A program made the position numbers and the translations under genes. The notes under the pieces were generated by a model. The model was given only the letters and a program-made list of their open reading frames with translations. It was not told the origin of the DNA and ran no database searches. Of a DNA stretch of 64,000 nt, positions 25,401 through 37,400 are shown one piece after another. Numbering within the stretch: the stretch's first letter is position 1; each line of letters opens with the position of its first letter. Source of the DNA: Aquila chrysaetos chrysaetos (lineage: Eukaryota; Chordata; Aves; Accipitriformes; Accipitridae); the NCBI RefSeq assembly GCF_900496995.4, contig NC_044016.1, forward strand, positions 23,292,932 through 23,356,931, given 5' to 3'.

Positions 25401-28400
25401 TCTTTTCCCCTCTCAGGTTTGCAATTATGTGTGGCTATATGTCTCAGTTTGAAAGTGTACAAAACAAAATCAGGAATGGTTATCTCTTTAAGGTATGTTT
25501 TTGTAGGGTTTGGGGTTTTTTTAAGCTATTCCTTTAAATTATTTCCTTATATAGTGTCTAAGACAGATTTTTTGCAACACAGTAATTCAGCCTCACAGGT
25601 CTATTTTGGTGCCAATGTTAAAGTGAAAAAAGTTATTTTTATGTATGCAAATAGATGATATGCTTACAAAATATAAGAACCAAGGTAGGATTCTGGAAAC
25701 AGCATTAAGATTTCAGTTTTATTTTGTAGTCAAAGGGGGGAGGAAAATGGAGTGACAATTCTGTTTAGAAAATAAAAACATATGAAATACTAAGTGACGA
25801 ACTAACACATTTCTGCAGTCATTCTTCATGCCACCCTTAAGAAGTAATATTTGTTTTAACGCTGTCCTTTCAAAGGTAATTGTGGTTTTTAGGGTTAGCA
25901 GTTTGTGTTACATGTGCTACTCTCCCCCACCTTGTCCTTGGCATTGCTTAGGTGCTTTCCATCCCTTGCCCTCTGAGCCGGCGTCCCCCCTTTCTGGGTG
26001 TCAGTGAGAGGCAGCAGATGTGTTCCACTTCCCAGGGAATGCCTGGGATGGGTCTCTATCACATCATGTCCATGTTAGGGCTTTGAGTGTCACGGAGCTT
26101 TCCTATGAGAGAGCATTAATTACATCTGAGCTGTGCCAAGCGAGCTAAGCCCGGAACGTTGGGACAAGGTAGGAACAAAGGGAAAATGTCAAATAACATT
26201 GAAGAAGTGCTGCAGTTGTGTAAGGATGGACTTTAGAAAGGGCCCACAGTGTTAGCAGTAGACTTTTCAGGGAGGTTTTTCTCTTCAGAAGTAATTACTG
26301 AAATCTTTGTGAATCATTTGGAAATGTTAAGGATTTGGGAAAATAATAATATGAAAACATAGCTCCTATCTGAATAGTCTGTGGACAAAATGATAGAATA
26401 ATAGGCTCTTAGATCTGTATAACGCAGATATTTTAGTGACTGGCTTAATTAGAAAACCAGAGATATCTGGGGGAAAAAAAAATAAAATTTAGAAGTGAAA
26501 TTTATTTTGAGAGGCAAATGGTAGTTAGGGGTGAAATAACATATTTCTTTTTTCTTCAAACTCAGGTTGAGCAATAAAAGCTTTCTTTAGTAAATTAAAG
26601 AGTGAAATAAAGATACTTATGACCTGTAATGAAAATGGTTTTGGAAGAAGCACATCATAAGAGGCTTTCTAGGTTTTATGGTTTCACTATAAAAAGAATA
26701 ATTTTATTTTCTGAATTTTACATTATAGTAACAATTTGTTGTGTCATGTACTATTTCATTGGGGCAGTGACATTCCAGGGTGAAAGAGACTATGCTTCAG
26801 TGCTGGGTGCTGGCATGGAAGATCTGTCAAAGAAAGTGGTTGCTTTCTCACTGATTTGGTGTGTGACAGTTTCCTAATACTAACTGTAAATAAAATAAAT
26901 TTAATTGAAGTTGTTGCTTTTTAAAGACAAAAGTTCTTGAGTTCTTTTATAGCTGCTTAGTCATATTCTAAATACAGTATGCCTTCTTGCATTGTGTGTA
27001 AAGCTGCTAAATAATTTTGTTTATGGCTTCCCTCCATGAGGAAGGGGTTTGCTAGTTAAAATATTTTAGGAAGTTAGAAAAGAATTGCAGCAGAAGAGGA
27101 TTTCTGAATTTGTTTATGATTAACAGCAAACTTAGAATGTAAACACACTTGCCAAACAAACATCTAAAGTGACACTGATTTTCTTTCTAATAGGAGCACC
27201 TAGACAAAGCAATTGAACTTAAGCCTCAAGATCCTTTTTTATATTACCTAAATGGAAGATGGTGCTATTCAGTAAGTTCTTTTTTTATCTAATGTATGAA
27301 TTGAGTATACTGAAAAATGATAATGCATTTGAAATGAAATAATGGGACTTAAGAAAAAGTAGGTGTTTATTGAAGTAGATGTTTTGAGCTAAATGAAGCA
27401 GTACATTTACATTTCCTGAATTAACTTCTGCATGTGTGATGTTAACTGCTGACCTTTCCTGTCATGTACATTAAGTAAGCTGTGCTTGTGTGTCCCTCAT
27501 TGTTGTGTTCAGATTTCCTATCTGAATGTATGAATGAAAAGTAATTGATATTTGGAAGGGAGGAAGGGTGACCTCTGGTATTGTAAGCCTTGATTTCACA
27601 GAATGGTTTGGGTTGGAAGGGACCTTAAAGATCATCTAGTTCCAATCCCCGTGCCATGGGCAGGGACACCTTCCACTAGACCAGGTTGCTCAAAGCCCCA
27701 TCCAACCTGGCCTTGAACACTGCCAGGGATGGGGCATCCACAATTTCCCTGGGCAACCTGTTCCAGTGTCTCACCACCCTCACAGTGAAGAACGTCTTCC
27801 TTAGATCTAATCTAAATCTACCCTCTTTCAGTTTAAAGCCATTACCCCTTGTCCTATCACTACATGCCCTTGTAAAAAGTCCCTCTCCAGCTTTCTCGTA
27901 GGCCCCCTTTAGGTACTGGCTACAAAGTCTCCCTGGATCCTTCTCTTCTCCAGGCTGAACAATGCCAACTTTCTCAGCCTGTCTTCATAGGGGAGGTGCT
28001 CCAGCCCCAGATCATCTTTGTGGCCTTCCTCTGGACCTGCTCCAACAAGTCCACATCTTTCTTACATTGCTGGCCCTAGAGCTGAATGTAGTACTGCAGG
28101 TGGGGTCTCATGAGAGCGGAGTAGTTCTTTATTCTGCCACAAACTTTCTGAGTAACCTTGGGCTAGTAACATAGTTTTTGGTAACTTTATTCCCCATTTA
28201 TAACTGAAGTTAAAGGCATTTATATGCTGTGGGATTATGTCTGTGGCAGCAAGGCTACCATACTCGCTTGGTAAATTCCAGGAGAATGTCACAACAAAGA
28301 TGCAGGCATAAAAATCTGTTCAACATAAAGTTTTGCAAGAGGTACAATTTGTGTTATGCCAACACAACAGGCGCTTTTAAATATTGTGTTAATGACATAG

Positions 28401-31400
28401 TGATAAGTACTCATATGAAAAACTAGAATAATTGTTTTACAAGCTTAGCTGTTTTTTTTGTTGTTGGTTTGTTTTTTTTGTTTTTCTTTTAAATGGTGCT
28501 TGTAATATAAGAGTTGTCTTATTCTTAAGCCCATATCTTTGATGGCTCAGATGGCTATACTTATTGCTTCATCCTTAGTGCTGTGAGGAATCTTTCATCA
28601 GAAGAAGATGTTTTTGCATAGTCTATGCTGTAAAAGATCACTGGGAGGCTTCTCAGAATAATAACTGCTAATGCACAGTGAATTCCAGCCCTGTCTTTTT
28701 CCTCCAGCTACTTCCAGTGCTAGTCACTACAAAGTGACTGCAAACTGGAAAGAAGGAGTTGCTGTGATACACTGCAACTTTGTCTTTATCTGCAACAAGA
28801 CTTAATGCAAAGTAATCTTTCAGCAGTTTTTTCAGATCATATATTTAACTTTCAAAGAGCTTTCAGCAACTACTTTTTTTCTCAGTTGATTTGAATAAAG
28901 AATGACACCAACTTTTTCAAAGAGCTTTTCATTTTGCTTTTCATCACCTGGTATTCTTGAATATCAGCATTAGCTATGCAAAAGTGAGGTGCCAAAGATT
29001 GTCCTACAGTATGCTTGCTGTCCTGCCTTTGAAGAGCATCTCTCTCACCAGTGATTCCTTAAGCAGTTTTATACCATGCTGTGTCCAACAGCTGACTGCA
29101 GCTTCCATTTATGTCAAACACTCCCAGATGTTTTTCATGGCTTATTTCTCACTTGAGCTATTGCTTTTGGAAACTTAACGTGTCATCTCAGTATACCTCA
29201 CTTTGTTCTTATTGCACTGCTTTTTTACTCTTGTTTCGTTTTAGTGACAATCACCACTTCCTGACTGAGTAATACATGTGGTTTCTTGCACTATATCATT
29301 ACAAACTCATGTTCCACACTTGCAACATCTATGCAGGGCCTCCTTACTGAACACTGAAGCCACAGATAAGCATTTGCTTTAGGGTATGACCTGACCTGCA
29401 TTTTAGTAAGTGAAACAATCCACCTAAACAGATGTACCCACTGAAATACTTAAGGATTGATTTCCGATTTCTCTTTTTCTTCTTCTTTTTTTTTTTTTTT
29501 TTTTTAATTCTTGCCTTCTGTGACTGCCATGACAAAATAGTAAGCTGAAACACTTTGGCCATGCACGTGATATAGATAGTCGTTGGAACTTGTGGAAGGT
29601 GTGGCAAATTCCTTGGTCCTGTTCTGCAGACTGTGGTGTTTCATGCTGTGGTAATTATCCCAGAAGTAGACTGTTGGCTATGGCATCAGTTCCAAATACT
29701 TCTTCAGGGTAGGGATTATGATAGAGTGCTTGAAAAATTCATTTATCACTCCTTCTCTATACTGGTACCTGTAGTGGAGTGATAATGCTCCTCTTAGATC
29801 CTCTGTTTTTCCTGTTTAGTCTAGCTGCAGTTGAGGCTGGGAAGGCTGTGTTGTCCAACGTGAGGAAATTAAAGAAGGAAAAGGGATGTCTGAAGAAAGA
29901 AGGTTAGTTTTTACATTTAACCTAGCTGACTTTGGAGTCAAGTTAGGATTGGCCACGATATTTGTTCCTTCACAAGTGTCTAATTTCAGTCACATATTCT
30001 TTTACTGAAGCTGCGTAGTTAAAAAAGATAGCCTATAAAGTATCAAACGCTACTTTTGGTAACGCGTTTGGGAAACCTGAGGTACTTAAGTCTTCCTAGT
30101 ATAGTCAGACATTTCCCATTAACTCCCCATTTAATGTTGGGGATCTTATTACTGTATTCTAGCACTGGTTTTTGACCTGATAAACTGGAAAAAATAGGTA
30201 TAGCATAAGAGACTGTAAAAGGGGATGCTTCAAGTGTTGTAACTCAGGGTTCCAATTAATTTTCACAAATGACAATCAGCTGAACAGACTTTTAGGTAAA
30301 AAGTATAGTGGAGGCAAATGGAGAAGATTTCTTGAAGGCTGAAATCTATATCCAGAGACTGCATGCTGTACTAGTAAAAGCTATTTGATTTGTGGAGTTT
30401 TGCCAGAATTTGGCTCTGACTGCCGTTTCTCACCTTCCTCAGTGTAACACAGTCCTTTGCAAAGAGCAATGGTACAGCAATGCCAAGTTTTTTACTCAGT
30501 ATTTATTCTTGCTGGGCCAGATCCAAAGCTGATGCAAAGTGTCATAGCACCTTCCAGCAGAAAGGATGAGCTGGATTTTCACTGCCTCACAGCAATGGGG
30601 GTTTGTCTCTGATGCAAAGCCGGTGGCAGTTGTGTGCCACATTGTCTAAAAATCAATTTTTGCTGTTTCTTATTTCTCCTACCATTATAAAGTCAGTAGA
30701 GCTATACAAAAGAGAAAGATTCTGTTCTGATGTGTGTATGATCTCAGCTTTGCTAGAAAATTACTTCTGGTCTCACAATCAGGTAGGCAAGATTGTCACC
30801 AATCATTTCATAGATGTCATGATGGGCAAAATTTTGCCTGAGACACATGCTGTGTATACAAGAAGCCACGTATAGCTCTAATGTTTTTTGTTTTGTTTTA
30901 CAAGGGTGACAAGGGGAAAAAAAAAAAAAACTATTTATTTACACATTGAGCAAACATAATTGAACACCACCAGTAATGGATAACTGCAGAACCCTACCAA
31001 ATGTTATTTTAATATTCTTTTTTCCAGAGCTGATATGAACTTCTATGTAGTGGTAACTTTTTTCCAGGGTAGTCTTAGTGATAATGTTAGGAAAAGGTGA
31101 TTACCATATAATTGTAATGAAGATACTTTAAAATACCTAGTAAGCAAAGTAAACCAGTGTTTAGTATGTAGAAGAGATGTTACTATTCCAAAGAAGAACA
31201 ACTGCAGCAAAATAATTTTCATTTAAAATGTCTTTGGTGATGGACGAAACTTTTTCTTCTCAGCCTTCTGTGACAAAACCAGGCTTTGTTAAGTATGTAA
31301 CTTTTAGGGAAGGTTTAATGTTTTAAATATACACTCAGCTTGGTTCATACGATTTAAAATAAGTACAGTGCTTAGAAACTTTGAAGTTTCAGCTTTGTTT

Positions 31401-34400
31401 TTGTTAAGGGAAAGTGAAAACTACTTTGCTCTTCAGATCAGCAAGAAGTATTTATTGGAAGTGAATTGATCTGTGGTACATGGTGTATAGGAATTGGTTT
31501 TCTTTCCTTAGAGTTTTGGGCGCAATTATCTGATAATCCTTTGTAATTTTGTGTTGGAGAGTTTTTTTAGTGTTTTAATGTTTAGAATAGCTTTTAAAAT
31601 GGAGTATGTATCTAGTTAAGACTTATGGCTACTTGCCATTACAGGGCTGGCACAGAACAGTTAGCGTATACTTGTGAAACTGGATCGGAGCCTCTGGTGA
31701 ATGCTAGTGGGGTGTTAAAAAATAGATCTCTTGGGATTTCCTTTTTGCACATTACATGCTATGTGTTGGATTCATCTCTGGTGTATCTGTTTGGGTAACA
31801 TCAGGGAACAAATTGACCCAGTTCCTTTGTCTGTGTGCTCTGTAAGTCTGCTTCCCTTACTGGAAAGTGAAAAGCCCAGGGAATTCAAGTTGGATAAATG
31901 CCTAAATGCCTGTGCAGAATGTCCTGGTTCCTCAGCTGGCAAGAAAGAGAATATTTGTGTTGGAAGCCAGTATTTTAAAGCTGCTGTCCAGTTATTAATC
32001 TCTTCCAGAAATCAAAACATTGCAAAATTATTTAATACAATTTTACATTAATATATTGTAATAAAAAAGAAAAAGCAACTCTCTGGGGATATTTAAGTAG
32101 ATGCCATTAATATTTTACTGAAGCTGGATCAATGGCATGATTTTCCTTTATGGAAGACAATTGTGTGATCTGTCTTCAGTGAGCTATTAGCAAGGAAACA
32201 TCAGAGGAGGAAATCCGTTAGGACTGCAAGTCAATCCTGGCTGAATTTTCAATCCAAGTGGGTTAGTTTCCTTGGTACCAACATCCTGGAGTTTGAAAAG
32301 AGCTGTAAATGGGCAGTGTTTGCATCTCATAAAAAATAAACAGAAGACAAAACCAAAAAACCCCAAACTCCAGCCAGTGTTTTAGTTCATATGTGATTTT
32401 TGCTGATCCTAGACTAAGGAAGGGAAAGGTATGTTAGGAAATACCTTTTCCCAGTATTTAGGGGAGAACCAGATTTTCTGCCTTGGTCTTCAGAGGAACA
32501 AGAGGCCTGATAGGAACGTGCAAGGTATGAACTTTCTGGGTGGCTTTCTTCCATTTCTGGTACTAGTAGAGATTTGGGTAGAATAAATCAATGAGAGCTA
32601 GCTGTTTGACAGATCTATAAAGAGATTGTTCAAGATGACCATCTCTGTTAGCTTTGGCATACTGAAGAGTGGCCTGCTCTCCTTGACAGAGGCCAGGCTG
32701 TTGTGGTGACCTACTCCCCTCCAGCCCTAGGGAAGTTCAAGAGTTGGCTGATGGTCCCTCAGGCCCTTGTTTTTCGCTCTTGAGCGAGTGGGACTAGCTC
32801 TCCTCAAGTATAGCAGCAATGTTCCTCGAGTGACCCAGTACATTAAAACCTGATATTTCATGGAAACACAGTGTTCCTTGCAGTGCTCTTAGGAATTTTA
32901 AGGCTGGTGGGAGGACTGATGTCAGGGCTTGGGAGACCTAAGAAAACAAAACTCACTTAAGATTTGGAAATCATCTGTAGGGCAAGGGCAATCTTCATTC
33001 TTTAATTTTGTTGTTGTAGCTATTACTTGCTGCAGTAGCTGTTTTTCTTATTACTTTCTGCTGTCCTATACCATTCTTAAAACATGCATTAAATGGAATC
33101 ATGGTTCTGCTGAAGTTGATGACAGTTACAGTCTCTTTATACCTGATTTTGTATGGACCTCCAGATACGGTTTCCTCTATTTGCAATAACCTTGACTGTA
33201 GAAGTCAAATTTGCACTACACTACAGCATGCTACACCAGGGTTCCTGTTGCCTGTGCTTGCTCACACACAGAGAATGCTTAATAAAGTTAGTTGGTATAG
33301 TAGGAATGATGTTTCCATTTCACTGAACATGGCATAAGATTTATTCTAATAAAGTTATTTCAAATTAAAGAGTGTGCTTGTGTGTGTTTAGGGGAAGGGT
33401 ATAATTTCCTGTTCATCATTATTGCTGCAGGACACAATTTTGTGTCTTGCATAAAACAGGTCTTTTCCATTTGTCCCAGCTCAGTCATAGGAGGGTGCAG
33501 ACTGACTCAGGTGGAGTGTGGTTAAGCTGTTGTGATGGGATTCACCTCATCTGTCTTTAGCCATCCACAAGGTATAACTGTCTATGCTCCTTTTGTAGTT
33601 GAAGGAAAGAAAGAAGAGAAAGAGAGGAGTGTTTATCCCAGGCTAATGTAGGTGAAGAATAATTGCCTAATGGAGATGCCTCTCTCTGTATCGACCATGC
33701 AAGGAACATGGACAACTCACATAAACTAGGCACTTCATTTGTGGATGGCTAGAGTTAGCTGCAATGAATTCATCAAGCCAGTGGCATATAAGCCTGACTG
33801 CTCAAAACATTACAGAACTCTCAGACTATCTGTGTAATAGTCACACAGTATAATGCTGGAGCCAGTGCACATTAAAGAAAACTCACTATTGTGCATGCAT
33901 GTATTTAACTTTTAAACGTTGTTTTAGGTTGGTGGGATTTGTAATATAAAAATGGCCAAGTGCATATATGTTTGGGCTTTTTTTTAAGTTTGAATAGTGC
34001 AAAGCAGCACCCAAGCCAGACAAAATAAGGACTAAACCCTCAGTAAATCAGTTCTGATTAAATCTTGTAAGAAAATAAAACAACTGCCAGGAAGAGCTTG
34101 TGTTTTCAATAGGTAATTATAACTCCACATGGAAAAACTGCAATATTGTTTCTTCAGTTTTGCGTAACAGCAGGCACGTGTGTGGTAATTATATCTGTGC
34201 AGTGTATGTGTATCTCCAGGGTGTTCTGTGGTCTTGCAGAAAACAGGGTAAGCATATACATTCCCTTAATTTTTTTCCCTCTCTTCCTCCCTCTGTAAGC
34301 TACCTCTGTCTTGTTGTGATGGACCTAGAAATATAGAAACCCCCTTCCTATTCCAAAAGAATAGAGAACACTGCAGCAGTAGATTGGTGTGAAGAAATCA

Positions 34401-37400
34401 ATACTTTTGCAAAAATCCTTTTAATATCTCTCACAGAATATGTCTCAGAAACTATAGAGCAACTAGGGAAATGAAGTGTGTGAGGGAATTATATACATAC
34501 CTACAATGTGAAGTTTCAACCAGCGTGCTGCAGTTTGTAACATAGTGTGAAGGCACTGCAATGCAGAGAGGGGAGACATCTTGTTGCTTCAAAGAGTAAG
34601 AACTCTGGGATTGCTGGAGAGCTTTTGTAAAAACCACTTTATTCCCTTAGAATAGGCTTCAACAGTAGGATATGTGAGAGAGAGCGAGCATGAAATAAAG
34701 CTTTATTTTCTTAATATTGTTCCTCTCTGGAATATAATTTCTAGTGGTTTTGTGTGAAAGACTTACTGATGGCATTTAACGAATAAGGCATTGGTCCCAG
34801 CTGAACAACTAGCAAGACTTGACAGAAGGCATCCGCCTTCTGTCTCCAAGCAATGTTGCTCCTATGTAGCTAGAGTCATTGGGGCCAGATGAGAAAACAT
34901 GGTCCTGTGCGTTTTCCTGTTGTGTGCTGGCCTGTATTTGTGCTCTTTGCAATGGTATTTTAAGGAGAGTTTGCAACAAGAAATACATAGAGCTTGATGT
35001 CTGTTCAAAAGAGAAGCAGTCTGGTTTATGGCTGTGGATAATTATGTGTGGATGGATTCTTATATTTTACCATAATTAACTGGCATCTACTGAATAATTG
35101 CTGGATTTAGCTGGAGAAGGCGGGGGAGCAGCAACAGTCCCGAAGAGATTGGGAAGCCAGGGAATGAGGTGGGAATAATCTAAAGCTATCCAAAACCATT
35201 TTAATTTTTACAGCAGTAGGACAGACTTGAGTTCAAGGCTCAACTCTGTTACTTGAATTGCAGATCCCTCTGAAAAAGACATGTCCCTATGTGACTCATA
35301 TTTTACCTCCAGGTCTCTGATGACATGCTTGCTTTCTTTGCCTGTGTGTACCCCTTCCCTGTGTTGCCTCTGCATAGATCAGGCCAGAAATTGCTAGAAA
35401 ACCACAGAACCTTGTTTTTTGCCATTTTTAAACTCAGCTGTACACTGTGATAGGAGCCATCAGTGCTGTCGTTCAAATACTGATGTGAAGACAAAAAGTC
35501 CTGACTTTTCTTTACAGATGCAGTAGAAGTGTCCAAAGGAGGGTGGCTTCACTTCTCGATTTAAACAGACTCCAGTCTCACATTGCATTTCTTAGCAGCT
35601 CCATCATTCATAAGAGATGTGAGGTGTGTTTTGCCAGGTTAGGTGATGGAGCCAAATACCTTATGGCAGTAACCAGAGCAGTTTCTGTCAAGTGTCAGTA
35701 TATGTTAGGGAAGAAGTCATGTATATTGTGTGGCAATATGGCAGTTCCCTGAAGTCCTTTTATAGCAGCCCATCTTCCTGAAATGACAAGAGGTCTTTGG
35801 CAAGTGTTACTTGTCAGAATTCAAGAGTAAAAAATGAAGCCTATTTCTTAACAGTGGTTGTCACCAGCTTCTGTGTAATAAATGAACTTGTTTTACAAGC
35901 GCCAAAAGCACTCGCATTTTGGCTGTAGCAACAGCTTTTTGTAATGTTGAAAAGTATTCAAGTACATGGACTATCATGGTAAGCTGTCTGTCTCATGAAA
36001 ACCTTAACAGGTTTAAAGCACTGTTTCTAATCTAAAATCCAAAAGACTATGCTTTCAGCTGGCAAATTGACAGTATAAAACATTCCTTGACAGGTTGTTT
36101 GGCAAAATAGGTTGTATAAGTAGTACAGTGGCACAGTACAGTATTTACTCCAAAACTGAGAAGCAACCCTAAAGACTTTTAAATTTTCTTTTTCTTTTTT
36201 TTTTTTTTTTTTTATTATAGGTAGCTCAGTTGTCTTGGATTGAAAAGAAAGTAGCTGCTGCTCTCTTTGGGACTCCACCAACTTCAACAGTAGAAGAAGC
36301 GTTGCAGAATTTCCTTAAGGTAAGTCCTAGCCAAGGGTTTTCCTGTGTGACTGTTTACCAGCTGCTGTGACTGTTGTCAAGATGTCTGTTCAACAGGTTA
36401 TGTTCAGTAGCTATAAATCCAGGGCTCTCCTAAATACCACAGAGCACTCTACTAAAATATTTTTTTTTCTATTTTAAAATTTGTTTGGAGATGAGTAGCT
36501 AGCACCTTTCTTCTTCTTTAGTTTTAGGGAATTCTTCAATGACTCACTGTGGTTAATAGTATTGGATTTAATGTGAGATGGGTATAGATTAGTTACATAT
36601 GCCATTGAAACAAATTAACCATAGTGATAACTGGCAATTTGCCCGTTTCTGCAAGAGGGTTAACATAGGCAAGGAAAACTTTGACATTGTGATATGTCTC
36701 TTTCTGATCTGAAGCTCTTTTCATTGAATTTCAGTAGAAGCCTTTCTTGCTTGTGGAGATGAAATTACCTTTGTAGTGAAGTAGAAAAGAAAGCTCTGTC
36801 ATACAGGTCCATGTTCCTGGGCATTCTACTTGAATGCACAGTTATGAGAAAACACCACATGAACAAAACAAACCTCTCTTTCAGTGTCTTTTATATGAAT
36901 AATTTCTACTTCTGGAGCTGAAAAAGACATGTTTTTCACTTGACTGAATGCAAAGCATAAACTTCCATCATTACAATTACTTTCAGACAGTTTCTCAAAG
37001 GAATTGAACAAGCATGTTTTCTTCACTGTCAAAAGTGCTTGTTTTCTGTGTTCTTAGTCTATTTAAAGATGGAATGATCTCCTGAATTTTGGAAATACAA
37101 TGGTCCAAGGATTACCATCTTCCCAGTTTAAGAGACTTTATCTTCAATGTCAAACTCCAAAGGTGGTAGAAATAAACTGAAGTGTTCACTTTAGCTTCAA
37201 GGCATTTTGTGGTGGGCTGCAGAGTAACTGTGGTTTTAAGGCATCTTCTGCAACAAAAATTAAATTACTGTCTAAAAGACAACTGTTTGGGGTTTTTTTC
37301 AATTGTTTGATAATACACAGTTTTGGTGAAAGCAGCATTGCTTTGGTCCAAGGATTACAGCTACTATAAATTTCACTCATGTAATTTTTCTTTCCCAAAA

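Larger units (their letters stand above)
12406..25416 (+). other. RMDN2: RMDN2 intron 5 (13.0 kb, the longest)
   Basis: It contains a 20-bp tandem duplication (13641-13680), an ancient CR1 reverse-transcriptase fragment (about 14880-15260), an (AT)11 microsatellite, a G16 tract, an A15 tract, a CpG-rich patch at about 22950-23170 and a TAA microsatellite at 24781. Several anonymous open frames occur (17800-18477, 21250-21714, 23738-24175); none resembles a family I know. The rest is AT-rich unique sequence. Confidence 0.8.
27272..36220 (+). other. RMDN2: RMDN2 intron 7 (8.9 kb)
   Basis: It holds the 5'-truncated CR1 at 27596-28122, a T20 tract at 29486-29505, an A14 tract at 30917-30930 and a probable old palindromic repeat at about 30513-30600. 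The intron ends in a T19 tract that is part of the exon 8 acceptor. No other gene is seen. Confidence 0.8.

Noticed and set aside
27686..28174. Short plus-strand open frames starting around 27.7-28.2 kb
   Set aside because: They lie inside the CR1 element, antisense to it, and are by-products of the repeat.
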